Shown here: positions 4,865 through 5,139 of the stretch, in pieces
How positions within the stretch are numbered: the first letter of the stretch is position 1
Layout of the letters: the number at the start of each line of letters is the position of its first letter
DNA from: Acetobacteraceae bacterium
Lineage (GTDB): Bacteria > Pseudomonadota > Alphaproteobacteria > Acetobacterales > Acetobacteraceae
Length of the DNA: 5,139 nt
Assembly: GCA_030044345.1 (NCBI GenBank)
Contig: JASHVY010000418.1
Span: 1-5,139 of the forward strand
Direction: 5' to 3'
Made by a program: the position numbers and the translations under genes
The notes under the pieces: model-generated
The model's input: only the letters and a program-made list of their open reading frames with translations
Told to the model about the DNA's origin: nothing
The model's database searches: none

Positions 4865-5139
4865 ATAGCATGACGAGCCAGAGGTTATGGCTGTGGCATG
4901 TGACATTGTCGCTTTATTGGGCTGCCGGGACTGCATCCCAGACGGCAGGCGCACGTGGATCCTGAAGACGCAGCCGACTGAGGTTGAACTGCCCTTTGCG
5001 GATCCGAAGCAGCAGTTCGATCTCGGTTATGGTGATCGCCGCGGTCTTGAACCGTTTGAATCCGAGCATCGGACCGATCCATAGCTTCACGCCCCGATGG
5101 TCCTGCTCGATCAGATTGTTCAAGTACTTCGATGACCGC
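4851..5139 (-). mobile_element. IS6-family insertion sequence, one end only (continues beyond the window)
   Basis: The left boundary is GGGCTCTGATGCAAATAG at 4851, close to the IS6-family terminal repeat form GGxxCTGTTGCAAA. The true first base could be 4851 or 4852. The transposase C-terminus begins 63 bases inside, as in compact IS6 elements. An AGCCA/TGGCT stem (4876-4892) lies between the terminal repeat and the transposase stop. The opposite end and the flanking duplication are outside the window. Confidence 0.8.
4914..5139 (-). CDS. IS6-family transposase, C-terminal part (truncated by the window end)
   Basis: Catalyses DDE-type transposition or cointegrate formation of its own element. 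The frame is open through the window edge (RSSKYLNNLIEQDHRGVK...), so the start lies beyond 5139, and the TTG at 5123 is only internal. About 74 residues match the family's C-terminus: KYLNNLIEQDHRGVK, PMLGFKRFKTAAITI, then IRKGQFNLSRLRLQD and APAVWDAV. The Glu of NLIEQDH (5106-5108) corresponds to the catalytic Glu of the DDE triad. Small departures from the common pattern are KLWIGPM where 'KSRIGPM' or 'KRRxxPM' is usual, and ITEIELL for 'IAGIELL'; they may mean a diverged copy. The catalytic Asp residues and N-terminal helix-turn-helix cannot be judged here. Confidence 0.9.
   Translation of the reverse strand, partial: RSSKYLNNLIEQDHRGVKLWIGPMLGFKRFKTAAITITEIELLLRIRKGQFNLSRLRLQDPRAPAVWDAVPAAQ

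Noticed and set aside
4887..5084. A 65-codon + strand open frame within the IS
   Set aside because: Antisense to the IS6 transposase C-terminus, which matches its family closely.
1..5139. CRISPR arrays, tRNA or rRNA genes, toxin-antitoxin pairs
   Set aside because: No spaced direct repeats, cloverleaf-like or rRNA-like sequence, or paired small genes were seen on reading both strands.

Overview
The window looks like an accessory or island-type stretch of a high-GC proteobacterial genome, most likely alphaproteobacterial. That rests on the style of the IS6-family transposase end, the IS630-type fragment and the LexA-like winged-helix protein; it is an inference from sequence style, with no search done. 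Composition is mosaic: sampled 60-base lines give about 55% G+C in the left-hand block (33 of 60 in the line starting at 841) and about 67% in the right-hand block (40 of 60 in the line starting at 2881).

Left block (1-1694, + strand). The window opens inside an oligopeptide/dipeptide-type ABC transporter ATPase (DppF/OppF class). Its stop codon overlaps the start codon of the next gene in an ATGA. That next gene is a 300-residue protein best read as an Ntn-hydrolase of the C45 acyltransferase/amidase type, with Cys4 as candidate nucleophile. The two are probably the tail of a peptide-uptake operon, in which an imported peptide or amide is then hydrolysed or acyl-transferred in the cytoplasm.

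Middle (1695-2428). About 270 bases without a recognisable gene hold a possible hairpin and mobile-element-like debris. They are followed by a 42-codon remnant of the N-terminus of an IS630-type transposase (- strand). Diverging from it is a small intact + strand gene for a protein made only of a LexA-type winged-helix DNA-binding domain.

Right block (2470-4850, - strand). One large gene encodes a protein of about 733 residues: an N-terminal four-cysteine zinc-ribbon-like knuckle, a region that reads as a degenerate class III nucleotide-cyclase domain without the catalytic motifs, an AAA/STAND-type ATPase (AEAGSGKT, VLALDDLHWAD), and a helical C-terminus. It has a plausible own promoter, two short hairpins in its leader and a palindrome upstream.

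Right edge (4851-5139). The terminal repeat and the transposase C-terminus (including the probable catalytic Glu) of an IS6-family insertion sequence, cut by the window end. It sits directly upstream of the ATPase gene and reads toward it, so it may supply an outward -35 box.

The most unusual object is the pseudo-cyclase/STAND ATPase. No CRISPR array, tRNA or rRNA was seen.
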